Assembly: GCA_905250075.1 (NCBI GenBank)
Contig: CAJNOP010000023.1
Location: 1,934,452-1,998,451, forward strand
Direction of reading: 5' to 3'
DNA from: Rotaria sp. Silwood1
Lineage: Eukaryota > Rotifera > Eurotatoria > Philodinida > Philodinidae
DNA length: 64,000 bases
Both the position numbers and the translations under genes were made by a program. Shown here in pieces: positions 49,920 through 61,284 of this stretch. The notes beneath the pieces are model-generated. The model made no database searches, had not been told where the DNA came from, and saw nothing but the letters and a program-made list of their open reading frames with translations. Each line of letters starts with the position of its first letter. Position 1 is the stretch's first letter.

Positions 49920-52900
49920 TGATTAAAGATTATATTCATCATTCGATTGATCGTGAGAATGGAAGTCGAGGATACCTTATGTGCTATTGTTTTTTTCTGT
50001 CAATGTAGAGACGAATATAGATTGCTCTCGAATACAAAAAATAAGGCACTCAATTCAGTCTTATTTATTGTTTCAATTTTCTTTTCTTTTTTTCTTTTTC
50101 ATTTTACATTTATAATAATTCAACTAATATTTCAGCTATTTCATTGATTAAAAATAAAAATATAAAAATAAAAAGTGTTTCTTTCTCTTTTTATTGTTGT
50201 AAAATTTGATTTTTTTTCTTCTTTTAATTATTTCTCTTACTCTCCTCTCTTAGTTTTTTTGCTCCTTAGAATTAGACGTTTACTCGTCATCTTTTGATTA
50301 TTTCCATACAATAATTTTTTTCTGTCTTGTTCTTTATATTTATTTCATTTTTAATACATTTTAATTCATTTTTCTTCTTGCTTTTATCAAGCAAATTACT
50401 AATTTGTGTGCATCTATCAAATTTGTACTTAATCAAGTATCTTCAAATTTGACAACACACATGTCACTATGTATACACGTTGAATATTTATCATAAAAAT
50501 TAATCGATTGAGTTATAAGCATCAAATAAAGAAAAAAAGAAAAACTTTTAATTAAATAAAATCAAATTTGTTCATGAAATGTGTAATTTATTCAATAAAA
50601 AAAAGGCGAAGTGTATAATATCTTTTTTTGTCGTTTTACTAAATGATGACGATTGGTTGTTGAAAGAACCTTGACAATAAATATTAAGATTTTTTTTGAA
50701 TCTAATTAAAAGATTATATCAACTCGATCAGTTTTCTTTTATCAGCAATATCATGTGCTAAAGAAGTCAAGGTCATGAAAATTAAATACGAGAAACGTAC
50801 GACAGATATTCTAATTCAATTCATTCCTATAGATTTAATGAAATAAATCAATGAATTTTATTCGAGGCATTTTCTGGATGCTACAAAAATGAAATAAAAT
50901 AAATTATTTTTACATAAGTATTCGATTCTTTCTAAATACAATATTTTATTATAGAAGATAATAATTAATGATGTGATTTTATGAAAAACTTTCATACATT
51001 GATAAACAAATGTTTTCAACAACATTATTATATCTCTACTGAATATCATTTTGACATGAAAAACAAGGAAGAATAATCTTGTGTTTAGACTACCTAGTAG
51101 CATATTCAGTAACTCGATAACTGCTCTATAAACGATACTAGCTGTACCACTACATAGAAGGCTATTTCAGTGCAGAGTTTTCGTGCTCAATGGTTTGAAC
51201 TCCTCATACATACGAGCATACTCTCGGATAGCTGATCCGAGACCAACAGTCATCTATGACTTGTTCAAGGTCATTTTATGACTAGTAATGCCAAGGTTTG
51301 TATAGAGTACCTTGTGAATATGTGCCGAACAGCATAGTCGCTCAACCGTGGTGGCCCCTAGAAAAACAAAAATTTCTCTGCAGAATACTTTTACCGAAAT
51401 TGATATGTTGACACTCAAGACAATATTCGTTTTATGTCAATAACATGCAAAGTTCGAAACATGAAATAAGGTTTTGATTATATGAGGGTATTGCAGATCT
51501 ATTGTACTCTCATCTTTCAACATGTATATTGAAAATAATTGTGGCGTGTGATTTCATTACATTTATTTCAGTAGTTTGAAGACGTATAAAGCTTAAAACA
51601 TATTAACATGATATTCCTTTTAAGCTATCGATCCATTTATTTTCGAAAATAAAAGCCCTCTGAAACTTTCAACGATGATTAGTTGTGAAGAGAATGATCT
51701 AAATTTTGAGAATGTTGAATATATTTTTGCTCAGATTCATGTCTAAACTATAGTTTCACGACATCCTTTTGTTACAGACACAGTCAACAAATCGTGTCTC
51801 TCTATAACTTTCGCCATTTTTTTTTCATTTCTAATACAACATAAAAATCTCACTTTTTCATTAAACAATAGAACGCAATCTCAATAACGATTCAAATGAA
51901 AAATTCTAGATGTCAACTGCAATAAATTTTTTCGAACAAAAATAAGTCTTTATTCACACACCTCTGTCTTGCCATAAGAAGAAAACTTTCCAGTAAATAT
52001 CTAAAAAAAAACGTTGGTCGCGTGACTTGACAATTATATCTTTTATCCTTTTGAACATCATCTAACTAAGACATATAAAATGGACTCCATTAGCTCTACT
52101 ATTCAGGAGAAAATCGTAAAATATATGCTAAATGTCTCGATATATATAAACGTGGGCTAAATGTCGCAGTATACATCACACAGAATATTTTGATTTCGCA
52201 GGGCTAGAATCATTTGTATAGTGCAACATTTAGTTTCTCGAGATATTAATAATCACTTGAAATATTGCAAGCTAGATGCTACAGACAATAAAAAAAAGCG
52301 GTTCTCTAGGAAGCTGTTTTAATAGACAGCAGCATTTTCTATATGTTGTTCGAAGACTTTGTCATATATTTCTTAATTAAATGACTCAGTTGATGTAATC
52401 TTTTCCGGATAAACATGTTTCCTGTTGCTTAACATTTACCAGTCAGAAATATTGTCTCAGAATCAAAACCAAATGTGGTTAGTAAGGTTTCGGAGACTTT
52501 GCAGTTTTTTAAAGGTTTCTTAAACTCATGCTTCATTAGATCTATTAACTGGTATATGATAGCACATATAAGATTTTACTCCGACGTCTACACTAGAGCT
52601 TCAATTCTCTTTCAAAATCTTAGTCATTCTCGGATTTTTCACCATCATCTGTAGAAAAAATTTGTTTGTGTCAAACGATAATACAATATATTAAAATCTT
52701 TTACTAGCACTTCATTCATAAGTCGTACTTTCATTACTTTGTTTAATGAAATAATTCAATACACTTATAAATACTTACAAATCTGACCTAGTTTATCATC
52801 CAACACTTTCATTATACATGTCTTCATGCAGTCATCTGTTATTTGATATACAAGGACAAAAAAAGCAGGCATTTCTCTATTATAAGATTGATAATCAATA

Positions 52901-53470
52901 TATGATCTTGTGTTAAAGAATATTGCTGATACTAATTTTAGATTGAAACGTTCTTTCATTGTCAAAAACAGATTGATTATATCTAGAAAACTCCAAATAA
53001 CACCAGGAAATAATTTATCTTTCTTAATTATCTAATATTTGTCAAGAAAAATAAATCGTCTATTTCTTATTTCCGACGAACACAATGTGAATAGGTCAAA
53101 AAATTGTGACAAATAAAAAAGAAAACAAATATCATTTTGCAATCTTTTGCATCAATGACTTCAAGTAAACATCAATAGTCTTAAAAATACGTCTCGCAAT
53201 CAATTCATCAATCAAAATCCTTTCGATGTTTTTCCTCTCTCTAGAAACATGTGTGCCATAGAAGAAAAAATAATAGCACTTAGGGAGGAAACGTCTATGT
53301 TGTCTTTATTTTTCTCATATAGATAGCCTATTTGTCTTTTTTGTGCTATCGTGATAAAGGGAAAAACATGCATGAATAATGGGTAACAAGCAACGATATT
53401 TCTTCTCTTTTTTTCTGTTGTAGCATCGATACATATTTCATTATAACAGAAAATTTTTTTATTGAAAAGA
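49920..53470. other. Long intergenic region
   Basis: About 3.5 kb of AT-rich DNA with no supportable gene. A slightly more GC-rich patch at 51110-51370 contains a perfect hairpin (51222-51242) and may be a repeat remnant. Confidence 0.5.
51222..51242. repeat. Perfect 8-bp hairpin
   Basis: TCTCGGAT, a five-base loop, then ATCCGAGA. It lies in a locally GC-richer patch with no coding signal. It could be the end or the middle of an old element. Confidence 0.5.
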
Positions 53471-55897
53471 ATGTGGTTTTCTACCATTACTATTTTCTTA
53501 TTTTTACAAATAAATATTTTTCTTCAATCCGATGATAGTATTTGTCATACACCATCAATGATTGATTTTGTTCGTGACTCATTACCGATGATATGTTTCG
53601 GTTCTGAGTCAGCTGGTGTTTTAAATTATTCAATGGATAATGTCGAATTTTATAATGCACATTGTCGTGTATATCAAGATATAAAACAATGCTTAGAAAC
53701 AAAATTAAAAAAATGTGATACTATACGACCTGGTTTTAATCGACATATATTAAATTTAATTGAAAGTTATCAATTACCATTAGAATATTTTGATTACAAT
53801 GCAAAAATCTATGACGACAATCATTATTTACAAAATTTAATACCATTTTGTGATGGAAATAAACTTTCAAGTATGATCAAAGGATTTTTTTCGTTTATTA
53901 AAATGAAATATTCTATTTTATTTCAGATCATTTTCTACAACAATTTGATCGTTCGTTATTAAATTGTTTAACAAAAACAACTTTAACAAAACATAAAGAA
54001 TGTTTAACGACATTTAAACAAAACATTCAAATAATATTACAAACAAGAGCATCATTAAATGAAATAACGAAATGGTCAGAAGATTTTCTTCGATGTATTT
54101 ATAATGCAATTCCAGCAAGTTGTCCAACAGCAACAAAAGAAGTGTTCGTTTTTAAAGAATTATTAGCTGTACCTGATAAACATGATTTATCAACACCAAC
54201 ATCATTAAATATTACAAAAATTGTTAGACAAAAATTACCGAATCAAAATGTTGAAGGATTTGCACAATCAAAACGTGCTACGTCATCAATTCATGGTATA
54301 GATATGTATTGAAATACAAAAAAGAATATTTTTTGTTTATCCGTTTCTTGTCTTTCAGACCTTTATTGAAGAAAATTCCCACATTCTTAGAAGAATTTTT
54401 TATTTATTATGAAAGACCTTGAAGATATGAAACGTACGATCGATAATCGTGCGACATTCTCTTTGTGATTTATTAGATGTCAGAAGAAACTATAATGTTT
54501 TGCATGCTATTAGTCAATGTAAAGAGTTTTAGTTTTACATTTGCATTTATAAATTCATTTCGTATATTGAATTGCATAACATAAGGAACAGTTCATTAAT
54601 CTCTAATTTTAATAAATGTACTGTTATTTCGATTTAGAATTATTCACATCAGGATTGTTGAGATTTTTTGAGGATGGAAGGAATAGAAAAAAAGGGGGGA
54701 AAAGAAAGAACGACATTCATTGTAGCCCACGCTCTCTTACAACAGAGAACAATGGAAAGACAAATGGTGTTTCTACAAAGTCACCAGGAAGCTGTAAAAA
54801 ATTGACAAAAATGCGAACATTTTTCGGAAGAGTTTCCCTTATCGAGAACCTTTATTCAAATAGTACAATAATCATTTTTTTTCGAAAGAATCCTTTTTTT
54901 GTAGCTTAAAATGACATACACATACACACACTATTAATTTAAGCTTTATCAATCTCAAATGCACTAGAAGATTTATTGAATTTAGATAATGAACGTAATT
55001 TTTGTCTTAGGTGATCCACATATTATTTCACTTCATACAACAAAAGCAATAACATGTAAATTATTAAGCAATCGTACATATATATCTAATCCTCATTTTA
55101 AAATAACTGGTATATCGAAATATGTTGGTGATCCTGAATTAACAGCTACAGCAATCACATCTTTACAAATTGATTTTTTTAATTCAAATGGTAGTTTAAT
55201 TGCATATTATCGAACATTCAATGGAAACCTACCATTAGAATTAATCTCTCTTGATTCATTATCACCATCAATTATAAAAGTTGATCATGATGAAAAACAT
55301 TCAAATCAAGCTCATTTAACATTAACTCATATTCCCACATCAACACAAATAATAGTTAATGTGTGGTCAAAATTTTATTTCTTTCTTGTTCGTTCATCTG
55401 AAATATTGTTAAATAATTCTGATGGATATTTAATAACAGGTTGTCCACAAAATGAAATTATTGATCGACAAGCAATAATTACACGTTTAAAAGAACGTTT
55501 TGCACAAAGTCAACGACAAGTTTCTGTTGTTACAACACGTCAACGTCGTGAAATAATTTTAGATGAATCAAAATTACCACAAGAATGTGAACATATTTGT
55601 TCATTAAATGAAAATGATTTTATTGATGAATGTATATTTGATTGTTTAGCATTAGCATCAAAAAATGTTACACAAGCATTACATGTTAATCAAATGCATA
55701 TTACAACCAGTCGAGAACGACGACAACTTATTGAAAATGATGATCGTATTGTTCATGAATTTAAAGAATGTTATAAAAAAGGTGTAGCATGTAAAAAAAT
55801 GGAAGATCCTGATCTTATAAAAGATAATGGAACAAAAAGACAAACTTCTCTATTAATAATAATTATTATGTTATGGTTTATTTTAGTATTGAAATAA
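53471..55897 (+). CDS. RGM: Repulsive guidance molecule (RGM/hemojuvelin-like) GPI-anchored protein
   Basis: Cell-surface BMP co-receptor and neogenin ligand family. Three exons (53471-53870, 53927-54295, 55011-55897) join in phase to 551 residues. A signal peptide covers about residues 1-19, followed by a cysteine-containing N-terminal domain. GDPH at about residue 257, across the exon 2/3 junction, is the site where RGMs cleave themselves between Asp and Pro. The partial von Willebrand D-type domain follows and holds NSDGYLITGCPQNEIIDRQA, matching the family's GCP.NQ.ID block. ECIFDCLALASKNVTQA matches the conserved C-terminal C.FD block. The final LLIIIIMLWFILVLK after a basic stretch is a GPI-attachment signal. 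N-glycosylation sites are present. Overall identity to vertebrate RGM looks low; the ordered motifs carry the call. Vertebrate RGMs are about 430-450 residues, so this one is long. Confidence 0.85.
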
Positions 55898-56589
55898 TGT
55901 TTGACTTGTTTTGGTTTTTTTTTCTTACAGAATTTTTTTTTCATAATTAATAAAAATTATATTTTAATTTAAAAAAGAGATATTGAAGATTAGCAGGCAG
56001 ATAATGGTTCAAACGAAAATAAAGTAACCTACAATTGGGAATTATTATTCACATCAATAAACTATTAAAAGAATTTTTTTCATCTTACATTAATCAAATG
56101 CCTATAGTGATATTCATGGAATCGATGTTTTATTTAAATTTTCTGTTCCAGAATGGTAATCTAAAACGTCTAGAGGACAAAACCTGTTTTTCACATCAGA
56201 AACACATAGTATGTCATACAATAACGATAAACTCTAAAAAGGTCACTGCCTTCTTAGCCTTCACATTGAATAAAATTCTACATAAAATATATCCTAGTTC
56301 ATCATTGTGTGTTATTCTTTTTTTCATAACTTAGTTTTTTCGTATGAGCATCCCATTCGTCAATGCTATTCTCCTCTGAAATGAATGTCTAAATAAAACT
56401 TATTACTCATCCCCTTATTTATTCAACTTTAACATAACGAGTAAAATGCTGATACTACTATTTTTATCAGACACCTATGAGAAAAAAATCTTCTTATTTC
56501 TCTCTGTATACTATTGATGATTCTTATCTAATATATTGTGTAACTATCATTTTTTCTTTCTTTTTTTTCGTATAGTTTAATAATAGATA
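55898..56589. other. Short convergent intergenic region
   Basis: AT-rich, about 0.7 kb. The one open frame (56035-56334, +) has no ATG-led gene structure or motif. Probably the 3' untranslated regions of the two flanking genes. Confidence 0.5.
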
Positions 56590-56979
56590 TCATTTTTTAG
56601 CAATGCTAATCAATGTCGGATGACTGATATCTTTTACTTTTTTAGCAACTAAAGTACCTGCTTTTAATGTTGCTTTATGTATGTACATTCGTTCTTTTAA
56701 ATATTTCATATCATCAACTAAGCAAGCATTATAGATTTGTTGAATAGATATTGAAAGTCGATTCCATGGTAGAACATCAAATGTTAATTGATTATTACGT
56801 ATAGCTTTTAATGCATGATGTGTTTGTTTTAATAACCAATAATTATTATTTAATAGAATACTATGACCACATTTTTCTTTTAATTGACTTGATGCAGATC
56901 GTGTAAATATATTTAAAAAACAAACTATATTATGTATAAATAAAACAAAAACTATAAACAAATAATATAAAGATAACAT
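56590..56979 (-). CDS. Possible small single-pass membrane protein, unrecognised
   Basis: An open frame of 129 codons from the ATG at 56979; the frame extends to another ATG at 57060 through a Lys-rich stretch. From 56979 the protein starts with one hydrophobic helix (LYYLFIVFVLFIHNIVCFL), followed by a soluble, fairly polar part with normal amino acid variety: KEKCGHSILLNNNYWLLKQ, FDVLPWNRLSISIQQIYNA and a Lys-rich end. The codon pattern resembles neighbouring exons. No family recognised. It could also be the last exon of a longer gene, with an acceptor near 56910. Confidence 0.45.
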   Translation of the reverse strand: MLSLYYLFIVFVLFIHNIVCFLNIFTRSASSQLKEKCGHSILLNNNYWLLKQTHHALKAIRNNQLTFDVLPWNRLSISIQQIYNACLVDDMKYLKERMYIHKATLKAGTLVAKKVKDISHPTLISIAKK

Positions 56980-57513
56980 GTATAATTGTACGCATGCGCG
57001 CTTAATCTTCTTTTTTTTTACTTTCTTTTTAATCTGACTAATGAAGCAGAAAACGAACATTAAATAAGAAAGAAACCTATGAGCATATTCATTATAATTA
57101 TTAAGAAAATAAAGAGATGAATGACTATATGATAAACATTCTCAACATTGAGTAATCATAATGCACGATCTATTAGACTTTTAAATGAGATGTCCGCGAT
57201 TTGACGTCTCATGATTATAAATGAACGTTATTTGAGAATAACGTTCAATAGAAAAAAAAACATAAAGAAAAATGACTAAAGTTCTGTTATTCATCAATCA
57301 CTATATAAAGGCGACAATAGTAGGAGTCGTTTCCTTCCTAGTTTTCTTTTTTTACTTCTATAAATTAATCATTTTCCTGTATTGGATCAAAGAATATTCT
57401 TCATATGTGAGCATAAAAAATAGGTTTTCTGCATTTAACAGAAAAAAATCTCTAAACTCTTTTTTTTTGTTCACTATATTTTTATTTTATTGTAGACAGA
57501 AAAAAGGAAAAAG
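56980..57513. other. Divergent intergenic region before the decarboxylase gene
   Basis: About 0.5 kb. A T-rich acceptor (TTTTATTGTAG, ending at 57495) lies 18 nt before the decarboxylase ATG, so the transcript has either a 5' untranslated intron or a spliced leader. No other feature is clear. Confidence 0.5.
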
Positions 57514-59133
57514 ATGGATTCTGATGCACTTATATCGTGTGGAGCAATGATGCTTCAATTTATTGCTGAATATTGGCGTTCAATTGAAAAACGTCCTGTT
57601 GTTGCAAATGTAGAACCAGGTTATTTACGTCAACTATTACCTGCTCAAGCACCTGAACAAGCTGAATCATTTTCATCAATAATAAATGATCTTGAATCAA
57701 CAATTATGCGTGGTGTTACACATTGGCATAGTCCAAATTTTTATGCTTATTTTCCAACAGCTGTATCTTATCCAGCTATTTGTGCCGATATATTATCTGG
57801 TGGTATTGCTTGTATTGGTTTTTCATGGATAGCATCACCAGCATGTACAGAACTTGAAGCAATTGTTATGGATTGGTTAGCAAAAGCTTTGGGTTTACCG
57901 GAGTTTTTTCTTTCATCTGGCAATGGTGGTGGAATAATTCAAGGTAAATTTTTCTTCTATTCAGAAAGAAATACAGATGAATAAAAAACAAACATTTAAT
58001 ATTTGAATGAACTAGGCACAGCTAGTGAAGCTACACTTGTAGCTTTACTTGCAGCTAGATCCAGAATTTTTAAAGAAAAAAAAACTGAAGATCCAACATT
58101 AACTCTTGGTCGTTTACTTGATCAATTAATTGTCTATTGTTCTGACCAAGCTCATTCATCAGTTGATAAAGCTGCACTAATCCTTGGATGTCGATTACGT
58201 AAAATTGCTTCGGATTCAGATTGTGTTATGCGTGGAGAACAAGTTGAAATAGCTATTGCTGAAGATCGTGCACAAGGTTTAATACCATTCTTTATAGTTG
58301 CTACACTTGGTACAACTCCAACTGTAAATACATATTAATAAAAATTAAAAAATAGTTCTATTGTTTTTGTTTATGATGATTCTAGTGTGCTTTTGATGAT
58401 TTGGTTAGTGTTGGACGTGTATGTGAAAAAGAAAATTTATGGATGCATATTGATGCGGCTTATGCTGGAAGTGCTTTTATTTGTCCTGAATATCAACATT
58501 TATTAAATGGTATTGAATATGCTGAATCATTTAATTTTAATCCACACAAATGGATGTTAGTTAATTTTGATTGTTCAGCAATGTATCTTAAACATCGAAC
58601 ACATTTCGTTGATGCTTTTGATGTTGATCCACTCTATTTAAAACATGCATTTCAATCATCAGCACCTGATTATCGACATTGGCAAATTCCATTAGGACGA
58701 CGATTTCGATCACTTAAACTTTGGTATGTTAGTCACAAAAAAAGAAAATTCTTTTCTCTAAATCATATTTATTTTAAGGTTTGTTTTTCGTACATTCGGT
58801 TTAGATGGATTACGAGCTTATATTCGTAAACATATTCAATTAGCTGATTATTTTATTGGTTTAATTAGTAAAGATGATCGTTTTGAAATTGTCTTTCCAG
58901 CTGCTGCGCAACTTGGCCTTGTATGTTTTCGATTAAAAAATAGTTCAAATGAATTGAATGAACGTTTGTTAAAAGCATTACATGATGATAAACGTATTTA
59001 TCTTGTACCATCAATGGTTAAACAAAAATATATTTTACGTTTAGCTATATGTTCATGGTTAGCCGAAGAAAAACATGTTAAATATGCTTGGGATGTTATT
59101 GAACAAGTTACAAATAAACTTCTTCTTTCATAA
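57514..59133 (+). CDS. DDC-like: Aromatic-L-amino-acid decarboxylase family (PLP-dependent, group II)
   Basis: Cytosolic PLP enzyme that decarboxylates DOPA/5-HTP-type amino acids to monoamines. Four exons (57514-57943, 58016-58323, 58386-58723, 58779-59133) join in phase to 476 residues, the usual family length. N-terminal block: [11 protein letters not shown], then [19 protein letters not shown] and [40 protein letters not shown] is the phosphate-binding region. [12 protein letters not shown] holds the His that stacks on [18 protein letters not shown] holds the Asp that pairs with the pyridine N. FNPHKW gives Lys301, the Schiff-base lysine (Lys303 in the human enzyme). Later: [11 protein letters not shown] and [22 protein letters not shown], tyrosine decarboxylase and histidine decarboxylase share these motifs, so the substrate is not settled. 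Confidence 0.93.
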
Positions 59134-61284
59134 TAAATATCCATTTTATTATACTAAATAAAAATACTACAGATGATTTCCATTTTTGAATAATAATTTA
59201 TTGGTATTTTAATATTAAAAAAAAAAAAACTATTGTTTGATTGGCATGTATTCTATAGCAATCAATCTCCATTTGTATAAATGAAATCTATTTATTATGT
59301 ATCAATTCATGACACATTATCACAAAGTAAAATTAATTATTCTTCATAGAATTGAATATAATCATGTTCTAAGAAAGTCATTAAATTCATTGACAAAACT
59401 TGCTCAAAAAAGCAAAGATTGAGAAAAAATCGAATTATTCAAATTGAAAGTAGCTCAATGTAAGAACATAGTCATTGTATATATATGCTTTCCTTCGTCA
59501 ATATTTCGAGAAGAATGTAATGCTTTCTTTGATGTTTTGAAGATATAAATATCGCAAGCGTTCGATAATTATGTAAGTTTCTTGTTTTGATCGATCATTT
59601 GCTCAGTTGTAGTTATATGTTTTTCAGCATAAAGCAAAACTGAATGAAAAAAACGCTGTTAGCACAATCCTTGTCGGATTAAAATGTGAAACACAACATA
59701 GCTGCTTTTACTAATCACTGGAAGTTTGTTTCTTTTTATCTATTTTGGGACACATTTCTTCACCATCCGTTTACTTAATCCACCAGAAATTCAATAAGGA
59801 ATTAGTTTATATATTAAAACGACATTTTCTTGATACATGGTATGTCGTGCGAAAAGCAGATGGGTCCAATTTTTATCTCTTTATTTCAACACTCCCATAA
59901 GATCGTTTTTAAGAATGAAGTCTTTGTAGTGTGTCAAGTGAGCTGACGGAACAGTATCACACAGTAGGACAAAAAAAGCTCGGTTTGAATAACTATTTAG
60001 TCAAAAATATGGAATATGATCGTATTTAATTTATATTTTAATATAATAGCTACTGTAACCATCGTTGAAGTGATGTCCAGCAGAATTTGTAAAGCTATAA
60101 TCAATAAAAAAAAATATAAATTTATACATAGACACTATATTAATTTTGGTTTTAGATGAATATATCTGATGAAGGAAAATTTTACTGAAAACTATTCTTT
60201 TCTGAAAACAATAAATAGCAAACTCTATTAATTTCTTGATTGATTTATCTAGAATGTTGTGCTTTATTAACCTTTTATAGAGAGGATCTACCTTGTTTGA
60301 AATTACTTATAATCAATGTGAGATTTTATTGAAATATTCTACTGAGTAGAAAATGGCAAACCAAAAGTTTTGAGTTTTCAGCTATTAGTAACTTCAGTTT
60401 CTACAATATCAGAAAAAGCATCAAGAGTGATGTTTATTCTCATTTTTTTCAAATTTGTTTTAGATCCATGCTGTTACTAGTGTAAACTTTGAATTTGTTC
60501 TTGTGTATATTGATTTTCTCGTGATTACTCTATTTCTATCATTTTCGAAAAGAAAATTGTTTTGATATTAAAACTGTCACAAGAAAGTGATTAATGAATT
60601 TAATTCATATGATTTATTGAATCTCACAGCAATCAATCTATAGGTATATCTCTCTGTTTAACTGATTCGATGGGACATGATAATTTAAAACTAATTTCAA
60701 CCATAAGGCACATATATGGATGCTGTTTACAAATAGAAATCGAATAAGTTCACTATCAATATTGAAATAGTCTACATCGAGGAAATCTTGCAATATGTTA
60801 ATCTTCATTTATTATTTTAATGTTCCAATGCGTAGTAGCTACACTGTCTACTATAAAAAAAAATCAAAATATCGAATTTCTCACGTCAAGAATAATTCTT
60901 TTATTTTGAAATATTAGGATGTACGTATAGGGTGCTTGAATTTGAGTGTCGCTTGAGACAAAATCTACACTCAATAATTCAATTGAAACAATCATCAATT
61001 TGTACTTTCATATGAATAATTTTTTATCTAATATTAAATGAACAGGATATTGAACTCATTCGGTCTCATTAAATTTTTAAAATAAGTTCAACCAAAAAAT
61101 TTGTCTTTCTGTTATATGTTCAATTATTGAACATGTCAAGCTCGTAATCACAATATTTTTTTTGGAATTTCCTTTTTTTGACTTATATATTTTCGACGAC
61201 GTAAAACAAACAATCGAAGAAGAAATGAAAACTGACAGAGAACAAGCAAAAGAAAAGAAAAATGAATGTATTTTTGTTTTATAT
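59134..61284. other. Convergent intergenic region
   Basis: About 2.2 kb of AT-rich DNA between converging genes. AATAAA-like signals occur soon after the decarboxylase stop. No gene, RNA or repeat could be supported. Confidence 0.5.
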
